Shown here: positions 1 to 10,903 of the stretch, piece after piece
Numbering within the stretch: the first letter of the stretch is position 1
Layout of the letters: every line of letters starts with the position of its first letter
From: Amoebidium appalachense
Taxonomy: Eukaryota; Ichthyosporea
Direction of reading: 5' to 3'
DNA length: 64,000 nt
NCBI GenBank assembly: GCA_963693365.1
Contig: CAVNZM010000003.1
Span: 13,640,001 to 13,704,000, forward strand
Made by a program: the position numbers and the translations under genes
The notes under the pieces: model-generated
Databases searched by the model: none
What the model saw: only the letters and a program-made list of their open reading frames with translations
Told to the model about the DNA's origin: nothing

Positions 1-365
1 GTCGAGTTGATGGATCTCGTGGTCCTGTTGCACACCGAGGGCAAGCAGGGCACGGACGGAGGAGGACATGACGACGGGGGAAGAGTTTTCACCGTAGTCA
101 ACACCGTAGACTTGGGTGAAACCCTTGGCCACACCACGACGCTTGATCTTGGTGTCACCAGCAGAGTTGAGGACCTTCTCCGTGACAATCCACTTGAATC
201 GGATGATGTTGGCATCGGAGGGGGGCTCAACTACGTCGAAGATGTCCTTGTCGATGAAAGCCTTGTACTCGGCAGTGAGGGCAGTCACCACTTCATCACC
301 CTTGGTGCCGGAGCACAGCTTCTGAATTGACCGGGGCAGCTGAGACACATCAAGGCTGGGTCGGG
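1..365 (-). pseudogene. copia reverse transcriptase, N-terminal fragment
   Basis: The minus-strand translation gives RFKWIVTEKV, then KIKRRGVAKGFTQVYGVDYG, SSPVVMSSSVRALLAL and EIHQLD. This is the conserved opening of the copia RT domain (K.RLVAKGF.Q..GIDY..TF.PV). The rest of RT and RNase H would lie left of base 1. Confidence 0.85.
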
Positions 366-595
366 AGATGCTCACCATAGCCATGGCAGGCCGGGAGGAG
401 AGACGGGAGGAACGACGGGGGACGGTACGGACGGGCTCAGGGGCCGGGGGGGTGTCTGGGACAGACACTCGGTGGTCGGGGATGGGGGCCTGGAAGCCAG
501 GGATGGGTGCCGTGTTGAGGGGGGAGTCGGATAACACGGGGCTGGACGGGGCCGAGTGGAACTCCGGAGACCCAGGACGAACCGGGGTGAGATGA

Positions 596-921
596 CCAGG
601 TACGTGGTCATTGACGGCAGGGGCCGGCAGCAGGGGTTGCTGGCCGGTGGGGGGGGGGGGGTGGGTGGAGCCACGGGGGCAGGTACACGACGGGGGGAAT
701 GACGGATAATCACCGACGGAATTTCATCGTCATCGGAATTGGAATTTCCGGAATGCAGGGATGGATCGGTTGAGGTCGTCTGATTGGTGGCCTGCACAGA
801 AATCTGATTGGATGCCGTGGTGAATTGTGATTCGTCGAAGACGACATCGCGGTAGAGGTTGACCGTGTTGCCACGTAGATTCATGATCTTGTGGGCTTTG
901 TTGGTGATATCCCAGCCCACG
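596..921 (-). pseudogene. copia integrase C-terminal region after the SINE
   Basis: The frame resumes with VGWDITNKAHKIMNL, the small C-terminal integrase domain typical of copia (usually FVGY or GYS.ETKAYRL). An acidic Asn/Ser/Asp-rich stretch and a proline-rich linker follow. The frame then runs into non-homologous translation and a stop at 372. A more copia-like linker lies in another frame from about 595 towards RT, which implies a one-base indel there. Confidence 0.75.
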
Positions 922-934
922 TAGGTGCCGAGTT

Positions 935-1515
935 GGGGGGCGGGTTGGTGCAATGGTAAGATCTCTGCGTGTCAAGCTCAAAGTCGCAGGATCGATCCTG
1001 GTTACTTCCGATTTTTTCTGCCTCGACGGTCCACCGGTCTGGCCGCCCCCTAGAAGCCATCACCCCAGACCACGTCAAAGCAGCACCACCAATTTGTTAT
1101 CACCCGGCCGTAAGACATGACGTCATGAACAGCACCGGCCCTCTGACGTCGACGGCGCGCCGCTTGGGCATCCCGGCCCAACGTTCAAGTGGGAGACCAA
1201 TCCGAGTCACCGGCCACGGTTCGGGTCAGCGTCCTGGGCATGGGGTCTTCCCCCTTTCAAGTCTTTATGTTTGTGTATGTGTCCCGGGTCGCTCCCGGCT
1301 GGTGTTGTTAAAGTGAGCTGTGCTCACTTCCCCACTAGCGTTGCTGCGGCTAGAACCGTGGGATAAGGCGTAACTAAAAATAGTGCCAGTTGGGGTCAAA
1401 TTAGAATCCTGACTTATGAGTGTGCTATACAGTACGATCTGTGTCTGGGCGGAAGACGGTAAGCTCCCCTGAGGCAGTGCCTCGCCGGGAGTGAAACGGG
1501 ATAAAATAAAAAAAA
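935..1515 (+). mobile_element. tRNA-derived SINE inserted in the copia integrase
   Basis: The 581-bp insert is bounded by a perfect 13-bp duplication, TAGGTGCCGAGTT, at 922-934 and 1516-1528. Its 5' end is tRNA-like: an A-box-like TGGTGCAATGG near 946 and a B-box-like GGATCGATCCT near 992, about 35 bp apart. It ends in an A-rich tail (ATAAAATAAAAAAAA) directly before the duplication. These are the hallmarks of LINE-mobilised SINEs transcribed by RNA polymerase III. The body between head and tail is not recognised. Confidence 0.85.
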
Positions 1516-1528
1516 TAGGTGCCGAGTT

Positions 1529-3359
1529 TGACGGTAGAGGCCAACTTGTCTCGTTTGGATGCAGGGACGTGTACATAGGCTGGGCAGCCGAACACGTGCA
1601 GGTGGGAGATGTCAGGCTTGACACCGTAGAAAATTTCAAACGGTGTACGGCCATTGGCAGCTCTGGCCGGGGTCACGTTGATGATGTAGGCAGCATGCTT
1701 GAGAGCAGCTCCCCACAGCTTGGGGGAAAGGGAGTCGGCCTTGTCCTGATGAAGGAAGCACCGAACGATCTCCTGCAGATCCCTCATCTTACGTTCAACG
1801 AAGCCGTTGAGTTGGGGGCAGTCAACCGGGGCAAATTCCTGAATGATGCCCTTGGACTGGCAGTACTGCTCCATAGCATGGGAGGTGAACTCGGACCCAG
1901 AGTCTGAACGGAAGTGGGTCACCACCTTGTCGGGTTGCTTGTCAGTAGTCTCAACCAGGGCCTTGACGTATTCGAGAGTTTCGGATCGATCACGGAGGAG
2001 GTACACGATGGTGTAGCCGGAGGCATCACAGGTACACACGAGGGCCACCTTGTAGCCACCATAGGAGGCACAGGGAGGCTCGAAGAAGCCCATGTGCCAC
2101 TTGGCACCGGGGAAGGGGCACTGGGTTCTGGTGCCGGAGAATGGGGCCTTGGTGGTCTTGCCGGAGACACAACCGAAGCAGTCAGTGGTGTCAGCCACTG
2201 AGAGGGATGAGGGGAGGCCTGTCACGAGGTCACCTCTCACCATCTTGGTGAGGGTGGACAGGGCACGATGGCCGAGACGGTGGTGCCAGAGCTGAGGATC
2301 ATTGTTGACCTTGACGTTGGCTACCAGAGCAGTGACGGTCCGAGGGATGGAGGGACGTATCTCATAGTCAGTGATGAAGTACAGTCCATCTGTGCCTGTG
2401 AGGGAACACACGATGTTGCCACCACGAGTGTAGAGGTATGATGGGAATGCATCCTCATCATCGAGGTGGGCAAGGAGACCCGACTTGGAGGCCATTGAGG
2501 GTGAAATCAGGAAGGCTGGGGAGTCGGGTACGTAGAGGGTGTTGAGGCTCAGTACTGATGTTACTCCGTTGTAGGTGACGGCCAGGTTGATGACACCACG
2601 GTGATGTGCAGTGACGATGCCGAGGCCGTGGACGTCAGTTGGGGGGCATGGCTCAAGAGTAGAGAAGTACTCCTTTACTGGGCACACGTGGACGTTTGAA
2701 GCCGAGTCCCAGCAGGGGTCCATGGGTAGGGAGGCCGTGGTGGACACGAGGGCAAAATGCACCTCTTTTCCAGACTTGGTGCTGGCACGGTGACGACGGG
2801 CAATTGAGCAGCCAGGTTTGTCACACTGTGTGACATGATGGTCTTCGTGACAGTAGGCACAGTCGAGGGAGCCAGTAGTCTTGGCTCGGGGTGGCTGTGA
2901 ATGACGGTTACCCCCTTTACGTGGGGGGTAGGGTGACCGGGAACGATAGCCGGGGGAACGGGACCGGGAGTAATCACGGTCAATTGAGGGGGATCGATCG
3001 GTGGGACGACCATGGGGGTGACGGGAGACGGAGCTGTCACGTCGGGGGATCCGGTGTCTGAGGTCGTCCTTGGTGAGGACACGGCTTTGCAGGGCACGTG
3101 CTGTTCGGACGGTGGAGGAGGACCCGGACACAGAGTCGATGAGACCTTCACGGATCTCTGCAGCTCGGATGTCACTGATTAGACGGTTGTAGGTCTCGTA
3201 GTTGATGGTACGACGGAAGTAGTCGGCAATCATGGCCTGGATGTCGGTACAAACTAACTTACGGTTCTTCTTGAGGTGGATGAAGAAGTTATCAACCATA
3301 GTCTTGTGAGGAATGGGCTCTTCGAGGATGTGCAGGGTAGTGCACAGACGGCGTGCCAT
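1529..3359 (-). pseudogene. copia gag C-terminus, protease and integrase core
   Basis: In order, this frame contains an Arg/Ser-rich basic stretch, a CCHC-type zinc knuckle (CAYCHEDHHVTQC), an aspartic-protease-like DSASNVHVC motif, the GAG-pre-integrase signature LWHHRLGHRAL followed by CFGC, and an integrase core. The integrase acidic residues are visible in HFRSDSGSEFTS and in NGFVERKMRDLQ. The frame ends where a SINE enters at 1528, after TVKLGTY, and continues on the far side of the insertion at 921. Integrase inserts the cDNA into host chromosomes. Confidence 0.88.
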
Positions 3360-3805
3360 GGTGAGGTAGGCCGTGACGGTCTTGAAGTCCTGAGTTCAAG
3401 CTCATGGTAGTCGAGGAGGATTTGACGAGCACGATCTTCACGTTCAGCCGCATAGGTCATACGGAGGTTGTGGAAAGCTTGGGCAGGTGACACATCATCG
3501 TGGATTTGACCAGAGTTATACAGCTCATCATTGGAGACGAGTTGAGTAAACATCTGTTCAAGGAATTTGGAAGCCTCGGTGTAGGCCTCCTCAGTGTCAT
3601 AGCCGTGCCACTCGTTCTCGTCGGAAGGGTCGACCCACTCGGGGGCCTTGATGACGGGCACTAACTTGGCCGCGGTGGTAGTACGTAGGTACCGGAAGAT
3701 GACGGGTTCCCACTCATAATAGGTGAGACGTTTGCCGGACTTCTTGTCCGTGGTGTCATCCCCTTTCCAGGGGGTGAGGTTGAGATACGCAGGTTTCTCC
3801 GACAT
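3340..3805 (-). pseudogene. copia gag, N-terminal part
   Basis: The frame starts at the ATG at 3805 (MSEKPAYLNLTPWKGDD). It has the helical, tryptophan-rich character of copia Gag, including YYEWEPVIFRYLRTT and a YTEASKFLEQMF helix. After the LDYHELELRT segment the frame is lost, and the homologous continuation (MARRLCTTLHILEEPIPHKT) lies in the next frame, so a single-base indel lies near 3390. Gag forms the virus-like particle. Family assignment rests on linkage to the downstream protease and integrase. Confidence 0.75.
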
Positions 3806-4650
3806 GGTGATCAATCAGTCAGATGATGCGCGAGAGAGGAATCAGATCGGTATTCAAATTTGAATATTTTCGACTGCAGCGAGAGTATGTGTTGCGAGAG
3901 CGTGCGAAAATGGGCCTTTAACCTGTTGTTTTGTACGGGTCTAAGGGAGCAGAGTGCACAGAGGTGTCATGTAAAACACGACTAACACATTAATGAGAGG
4001 GCAATCGGAGTTGTTCACGAGACATTGAAAGATTTCAAACAACAACTGATTCTTTATTGTGCTCTCGGTTCCTTTTGTACTTGCGACTTATCACCTTATC
4101 ACAACTAAAGAGGGAGAACCAATCGGTTCTATCAGAAGATAGAAAACCACATTCCGACAGAGCATACGCATTCCAACTTCCGATTAAACTAAAGTTTAGA
4201 AACTCTTACTTAAATAAATTAAGTAATTATACATCTAGTTACTATTAACTCACATATATATTTATGTTCGTCTCTATAAAGAAACTTATTTAAATACATA
4301 TATTTCCTAATAGTCGACACTCTCAAAGTGAAGACACTTTGCAATAAACCGAATTCCATATATATCTATTGTCCAATCACAACACACATATATTAACAGA
4401 CAGGAATGCACAACACAATCTACAGATGTACTCGCTCGCGACTATTGGCGAGCCATCCTTTTGAGAACAAAACTAAGCCATTTTGAAATAAAGGAAAGAC
4501 AACGAGTGAGGCTAGCCAATCACGCTACCTCTCAGATAAACAGAGGAGAGCAAACAGAAATAAAATACAATAAGTTCTTATCAGGCAAGAGAGCCAGGTG
4601 TGCACAGATCTACAGATATCTGTGCCCACAGAAACAAGGGAGAGAGAGAT
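3806..4650. other. AT-rich leader/LTR candidate of the copia element
   Basis: No convincing coding sequence. It follows the gag start on the upstream side, so it should contain the copia leader and LTR. I see no clear initiator-tRNA primer binding site and cannot place LTR termini. Confidence 0.35.
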
Positions 4651-4652
4651 AC

Positions 4653-4672
4653 GGGGGGGGGGGGGGGGGGGG

Positions 4673-4707
<35 letters not shown>
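4653..4707. repeat. Poly-G run followed by (GA)n
   Basis: About 24 consecutive G residues pass straight into a GA dinucleotide run. Translations across it are low-complexity and not coding. Confidence 0.9.
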
Positions 4708-4708
<1 letters not shown>

Positions 4709-5029
4709 ACAAAGAAGGAAAGCAGACACAAATACAAACAAGCTAAGACACATACATACTTCAAGGCTCTTGCTGTCATACATGGTGACGTATTCCAACA
4801 TCTTACGACAGTAATATGGATGGTATTGTTACAGTCTTGGGGATGGCCCATGGATATACATAAGGCGTCTTATGGACTATGTTTGGACATCTTTATTACA
4901 CCGTAGACATGTGAACCACCGAAAGGTGGATATTACAAGATGGATACATTTGCACGGTTAATAACGTGCAGGGGATTGATGGGGGCCCAACCAAATTTTG
5001 CATTAGGCAGTGTCTCTGTGTGGGTGATG

Positions 5030-6790
5030 TAACAAAACCGGTCGGACTGTCCCCCCATTTCTGTGGGAAAAGTTATTGACCGTTGTACGTCCATATTATG
5101 CAAAATGCGCTGTAATACATAGGGAAAGGGGGGGGGATTCAACGGTTAATAACGTGCAGGGGATTGTTGGGAGCACAACCAAACTTTGCATTAGGCAGTT
5201 TCTCTGTGTGGGGGGTCTAACAAAACCGGTCGGAATGGGGGGATATCACCACTTTCCACAAAGCAGGGCCATGCCCTGGGGCATCTTTTGCACCCGTTCC
5301 CGTTGGTTTTGAACAAAAGGGGCCTGTGATATGACAATGTTTACGTGAATTAGGGATAATGTAAAAGACTTAACAAGGGGGAAAGGGGGGTCCACCCGAC
5401 CATTAATAGGTGTGTGGGGAAAGATGGGGGGACAACACCACTTTACTTTACACAAAGCAGGGCCATGCCGTGGGGTATCTTTTGCACCCTTATCCGTCCG
5501 TTTTGAACAAAATGGGCCCGTGATATACCAAGATTTACGTGAAAAAGGGTATGTTTGCGATGATCATGTGGCACCAAAAACAGAGGGTAGGTGTGTGAAG
5601 GGGGTGTGGGGCAAGCATAAAATGCACGTTACAGGTTGTGGGGGAGGTGTGGGGTGCCGAATATTGGGGCAGGAACACTCACACATGTCGGGGAAGCCTG
5701 TTTAGATAGCCGAAAATGTCGATTTTTGCCCACTATATATATATAGTGGGGTGGAGGGGGTCCACCCGACTGTTAATAAGTTATTGGGGAATGATGGGGG
5801 GACAACACCACTTTGCACAAAGCAGAGCCATGCCGTGAGGCATCTTTTGCACCCGTCCCCGTTGGTTTTGAACAAAAGGGGCCTGTGATATGACAATATT
5901 TACGTGAATTAGGGATAATGTAAAAGACTTAACAAGGGGGAAAGGGGGTTCCACCCGACCATTAATAGGTGTGTGGGGAAAGATGGGGGGACAACACCAC
6001 TTTACACAAAGCAGGGCCATGCCGTGGGGTATCTTTTGCACCCTTATCCGTCCGTTTTGAACAAAATGGGCCCATGATATACCAAGATTTACGTGAAAAA
6101 GGGTATGTTTGCGATGATCATGTGGCACCAAAAACAGAGGGTAGGTGTGTGAAGGGGGTGTGGGGCAAGCATAAAATGCACGTTTAGGGTTGTAGGGAAG
6201 GTGTGGGGTGCCGAATATTGGGGCAGGAACACTCACACACGTCGGGAAAGCCTGTTTAGATAGCCGAAAATGTCGATTTTTGCGTAAAATATATATATAT
6301 AGTGGGGTGGAGGGGGTCCACCCGACTGTTAATAAGTTAGTGGGGAATGATGGGGGGACAACACAACTTTGCACAAAGCAGGGCCATGCCGTGGGGCATC
6401 TTTTGCACCCGTTCACGGCGGTTTTGAACAAAAGGGGCCTGTGATATGACAATATTTACGTGAATTAGGGATAATTGCGGTAAATGATAATAGAAGGGGG
6501 AAAGGGGCCCGACTGTTAATAGGTGTGTGGGGATTTATGTGGGGACAACACCTCTTTGCACAAAGCAGAGCCATGCCGTGGGGCATCTTTTGCACCCGTT
6601 CCCGTTGGTTTTGCACAAACCGGGCACGAGATATACCAATGGTTACGAGAAAAAAGGAGTGTTTGCGAGGATCATGTGTGCACCAAAAACACTGGGTATG
6701 GGTGTGAAGGGGGTATGGGGCAAGCATAAAATGCACGTTATAGGTTGTGGGGGAGGTGGGGGGTGCCCATTATGGGGGCAGGAACATTCA
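5030..6790. repeat. Tandem array, period about 555 bp
   Basis: Blocks beginning GGGGGACAACACCACTTT recur near 5430, 5797, 5984, 6353 and 6540, alternating spacings of about 187 and 369 bp. The higher-order unit is therefore about 555 bp with two related halves. Each half carries TTTTGCACCCG and GGTTTTGAACAAAA segments. Part of the array (about 5035-5225) reappears in inverted orientation at about 25560-25745. The long ORFs across it come from the repeat and show no protein-like composition. Confidence 0.85.
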
Positions 6791-7048
6791 CACACGTCGG
6801 GGAAGACTGTTAAGATAGACGGAAATGTGTATATCCTTAGTCTTGTGTACGTCATATGGACGTCGGCGACTATAAAAATCACAAATCACATTAAGATGTT
6901 GTATACGGATGCATAGAAGGGCTTCACGAGGTATAATGCATGAGAAATATATGATAGACTTGACGTCGTAACATACACTAGCATATGTTGAAAGAGGGAG
7001 CTATGCACATGCATAAGGTGCTTTTGGTACGTTCGAATCCACTTGGCA

Positions 7049-7084
<36 letters not shown>

Positions 7085-7291
7085 TTATTTATTTGTTTAT
7101 TATTTGTATACTGTTTTCTTTTTCTATTCATTTATTCTTCGGAATCCCCCCTCCCATTCTCATGCATACGTGTATGGTTGTGTGTTGGGTAGAATATTCC
7201 AGTCGGTAAGCACATGTTTCCTGTAGTACATTAGTACATTTCACGTTAGAACTAAACCATGTTTTCATTCCCAGGACACCCCTACCCCCCA

Positions 7292-7322
<31 letters not shown>

Positions 7323-7351
7323 AAACTATTGTACTTATACATTATAAAAAC

Positions 7352-7433
<82 letters not shown>

Positions 7434-8936
7434 AAACTACTAGACTTATACATTATAAAAAGTGTATTTATTATTGCAGAATTCGCCGTTTCTTATTAGT
7501 TTACAGACGTCGGAAACCTCATATTAAGATGCTCAGAATCGCCTTCACAGTATGCTTTGTTTTCGACGTCGACGATACCCATCATGTTAGCCTACACAGT
7601 ATACATACGTAGAATAGGATTACGACGTCCATAGCACATCTATAGCATTGGAATAGGTGCTACATTTGGTTAATGGACGGTGTAAACGCATGCACAGCAT
7701 GTCCATAGGATGACGTTGGCATATACACATGAGGGTCGAGAAATCAGTGGACCTCTTTATTACCCTGTAATATGCTTGTCGACGTCGACGATGGGTTTTC
7801 AGCTTTTCCATCCATTAAAATCTCGAGGGTACCAAACACAGCCACTCAGGTATCGTAAACTACTCCGAACCCGTCGTCGACGTCGTAGAGGGGTTTCCGA
7901 TGGGGGGGGAAGATTGCTGATGTACGATAGCTCATTTTTACGGACGGATGGTCACAGCAGTCCACGGATAACTACGGATACACGAGGATGCATTTGCTTA
8001 CTTCTTCGGACGTCGCCCCGCAATGAGGCCATTTTTTTGCAACAGCCATATCATTTTTCATATTGTAGCACACACAACTCGGTTTTCACACCAGCCCATT
8101 TCTCATGAGCGCATCATCTTTTCCCATTTTCCACACTCGACCACAGTGATCGGCAAGTTTTGGTCCTGATACTTTGTGCGTATAAGCAAAGCACGAGAAA
8201 CGCCACCCCCGTGTGCTGCTAATCCTGCATAATGGGTGCCGGCCAGACACTAAGCCCAGCACACGTTTGCCAGAGGGTGTGAGTCTCGGACTTTGCTTGT
8301 GCCCACACGGTGGTTAAGATCACTACCTGACGATCACTAGAGTCGTGTGTTTTCCTTCTGTCTGAACAGCCGTCGTTTGAAAAAACTACGTGTATATACC
8401 CAATCACGATATATTTCAACATGTACATCCGGAAGATCTATGTCTGCTTCTCGCTCTTGCTCGCCTCTGCTTACATGTTTTGCTTTTATGTTTTGTACCC
8501 ACGCACGTGAGGTCATCCTCAGAGGCACTGCAGCCCGCCCACGTGTGGTTAGGGGATGGCTTGGAGGTTTGCCTGTCCCTGGCATATACACTGTCACGGT
8601 GACGCCCCCCCCCCCCCCCCTACCCCTAGTATGCATCCACATGCTTATATGTTTGCACCCACGTACTAGCCTTATCCATGCGTGAGGACACACACTATCC
8701 TTCTCTTGTGCGCTTAACATGTGACGTAGATATACATCGAGTCACGCCAGACACGGAAGCCCCCCAGATCAATAAACATCACGATGTAAATGGGGCTTCC
8801 GGGACCTGGCGTCCGGAGTCTTTTCCTTGTCCAAAACATAGTTCTTGTCAACGAAAGCTGTGACCATCCGTCCCCCATCCGACTTTCATCCGTGTTCAAA
8901 TTCATATTCCCATCACATTTCGATGTCGCATTCAGG
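6791..8936. other. Non-coding AT-rich stretch with poly-T and (TA)n tracts
   Basis: Holds a poly-T run of about 33 (7050-7082), two long TA/TATA microsatellites (7290-7320 and 7355-7428), and sequence with scattered GACGTCG palindromes near 7560-7880. No ORF shows family motifs or protein-like composition. Confidence 0.6.
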
Positions 8937-9071
8937 TTTTATTTGTGGAATTTATTGACATAAATATTTTTTCTGGGTAAACACGTAGGATGGGTGTTCG
9001 GTATCAACATAACCATGTAGGCTTCATTTCGTGTTTTAGCAGTTCGCGGTTGGCTGCCCGCACACGGGCAC
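8937..9071 (+). mobile_element. Ngaro-like retroelement A1 repeat, left part
   Basis: About 135 bp that match, with scattered changes, part of the 325-bp A repeat at 35401-35725 and 37722-38046. The match begins at TTTTATTTGTGGAA and continues through CAGTTCGCGGTTGGCTGC. It stops at GGGCAC, exactly where the Polinton-like element starts, and the repeat resumes at 54118 beyond that element. The retroelement was therefore present first and was split. Confidence 0.85.
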
Positions 9072-9414
9072 ACAACATATGGGGGCGCGGCACCCCGTGA
9101 ATGGTGACGTCACAAGTGACGTCACATTCACGCGGTCCCGCAACCCCCAAAGATATGGGATATGTGAATATGAGATATGTGATATATCTATGTACACATA
9201 TCGCGATATGGGATATGTGATATGGGTGGATATATGTACAGGAGCACGTGCACACACTGTGTGTGTGTAAAACACGTGCAGAGCACGTGGTTTTAATCAA
9301 ATGATTAAACAATTAAAGAGAGAGAGGGCGGAACACGTGTACGCTTACGTGTACGCGTACATGTGGTGCGTACATGTACACAAGTGCGGATCAAAGGAAT
9401 GCGAAGGTTTGCGC

Positions 9415-9623
9415 AAGGCGTCCAATGGGAATTCGAATTCTGAATTCCATGTACAAGGCGTCCAATAGTATTACGGATGCGCAGGGCGGCCAATGATAAT
9501 TCGGCTCAAAAAAGCCAATTGCCGCACAAGGCGTCCAATGAGCATTAAGGACAGCACATTCCATCCCCAAGGCGTCCAATGAGCGCCCGGATCGGTCAAT
9601 CTGGGTCTCTTATTGGACGCCTT
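9415..9623 (+). promoter_or_regulatory. Cluster of AAGGCGTCCAAT boxes in the left TIR
   Basis: Perfect AAGGCGTCCAAT copies start at 9415, 9455, 9527 and 9569. A degenerate GGCGGCCAAT lies near 9484, and an inverted ATTGGACGCCTT at 9612-9623. The core contains CCAAT. In the right TIR the same cluster sits just upstream of polB, and AGGCGTCCAAT recurs at 12161 upstream of the leftmost left-arm gene. A promoter or replication-protein binding role is inferred. Confidence 0.6.
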
Positions 9624-9777
9624 GGGAACAACAACAATAGCGTACACAGGCAGCCGCCGGCTGCAGCTGTACGCATGCACAGGATCACTATTTTGCGTTC
9701 TGTTTATTGATCTTTTTGCTGCCGGCGCTGCCAGGCGATTGGATTGTGACTAAGTTCTAGGATTACTGTTCAGGATG

Positions 9778-9905
9778 TTTAGCAAAAGTCAGGAAGAGTT
9801 TGAAGATGACCTGTTGCGGGCACTGGATGCCGACCCGCAGCAGGTCCTGCAAGCCCACCCGTTTCTGCAGGCCATGTTGGCCCCACCGCCCCCACCCCCA
9901 CCCCT
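9778..9905 (+). pseudogene. Truncated polB 5' end duplicated in the left TIR
   Basis: The frame starts [20 protein letters not shown] and tracks the polB N-terminus ([20 protein letters not shown]) for about 43 codons to the proline run. It then dissolves into a CA-rich microsatellite. It is there because the TIR extends into the gene; it cannot encode a working polymerase. Confidence 0.9.
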
Positions 9906-10107
9906 CACACACACATGCACACACACACAAAGACATACAAAGACACATGCACACAAAGACACACAAAGACACATGCACACACATGCACACACACACACAC
10001 ACACATGCACACATGCACACATGCGTGACACGCACACACATGCACACATGCACACACACACACACACACACACATGCACACACACACAAAGACACACAAA
10101 GACACAT

Positions 10108-10140
<33 letters not shown>

Positions 10141-10190
10141 CACACACACACAGACACACACACACACACGTGCACGCATGCATGCACACG
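9906..10190. repeat. (CA)n / ACATGCAC microsatellite
   Basis: CA repeats interspersed with ACATGC and AAAGACA units. All reading frames through it are open only because the repeat lacks stops. Confidence 0.9.
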
Positions 10191-10254
10191 TAGAAGGGTG
10201 TGGTAGGGTGACTGTTGGTTGCGTTTGGTTTTATATTTTTATTTTTGTTTTTTA

Positions 10255-10592
10255 TTCTTTTTTCGTTAAAATCTTCATAGATTTTCGTTAGAGTCTTTTG
10301 GCACACACACACATGCACACACATGCACACACATGCACACATGCACACACACACACACACGCACACGTGCAGGCACACGTGTGCAATGCACCATAGTAGT
10401 CTTCAACTTGTGCTCTGTTTTTTTCTTGGATCTTTCGTAAAAAAACAAGTAAAAAAGAAGAAAAAAAACGTGAAAATAAAGGGCACTTCCCATTATGTAT
10501 CCAAAAATCACTAAGTTTTTTATTATTTTTTTTCGTTAAAATCTTCATAGATTTTTGTTAGAGTCTTTTGGCACACACACATGCACACACAT

Positions 10593-10626
<34 letters not shown>

Positions 10627-10870
10627 AGGCACACGTGTGCAATGCACCATAGTAGTCTTCAACTTGTGCTCTGTTTTTTTCTTGGATCTTTCGTAAAAAA
10701 ACAAAAGTTTATTTTTGCCGTCGTTTTTCTTTGTAGAAGAGAGGAAAAAGACGTGAAAATAAAGGGCACTGCCCACTATGTATACACAAATCACAGTGTC
10801 TATGTTAATGAGGCCATGCTCAAAGGTACTTTACTACTTTGAAAAAACTTAAAAACGGTAAAGTTTAGGG
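10255..10870. repeat. 270-bp direct repeat, two copies
   Basis: TTTCGTTAAAATCTTCATAG occurs at 10261 and 10531. Each is followed by a CA microsatellite, a GTGCAATGCACCATAGTAG segment, CTTGGATCTTTCG and GGGCACT(T/G)CCCA. The GGGCACTGCCCA palindrome occurs again near 10868. Non-coding; it separates the TIR from the first gene. Confidence 0.8.
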
Positions 10871-10903
10871 CACTGCCCACCATCATCACCCCTATCCTGT
10901 GCA

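Larger units (their letters stand above)
1..3805 (-). mobile_element. Ty1/copia-type LTR retrotransposon, degenerate and cut by the window edge
   Basis: The minus strand reads, in copia order, gag, zinc knuckle, protease, integrase and the start of reverse transcriptase. The RT begins near 365 and runs off the window at base 1. The integrase-before-RT order defines Ty1/copia rather than gypsy. The copy is dead. One frameshift near 3390 separates the gag frames, another near 595 separates the linker from RT, and a SINE interrupts the integrase. LTR borders cannot be placed because the other LTR is off-window; the AT-rich DNA at 3806-4500 probably contains leader and 5' LTR. Confidence 0.9.
9072..9905 (+). 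repeat. Left terminal inverted repeat
   Basis: Matches 53224-54117 in reverse complement. The outer ~560 bp is closely similar; positions ~9630-9770 are diverged; the innermost part (9775-9905) matches the first codons of polB. Visible sub-elements, outside in, are two TGACGTCA palindromes (9105-9112 and 9117-9124), a cluster of GATATG iterons with a TATCGCGATA palindrome (9153-9230), CACGTG boxes (about 9244-9290), and a set of AAGGCGTCCAAT motifs (9415-9623). Confidence 0.92.

Noticed and set aside
5076-6916. Multiple 60-220 codon ORFs
   Set aside because: Translations of the 555-bp tandem repeat; they recur with the repeat and contain no recognisable domain.
9775-10380. His/Thr and Cys/Val-rich ORFs
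   Set aside because: They are microsatellite translations extending from the truncated polB copy; only the first ~43 codons are gene-derived.
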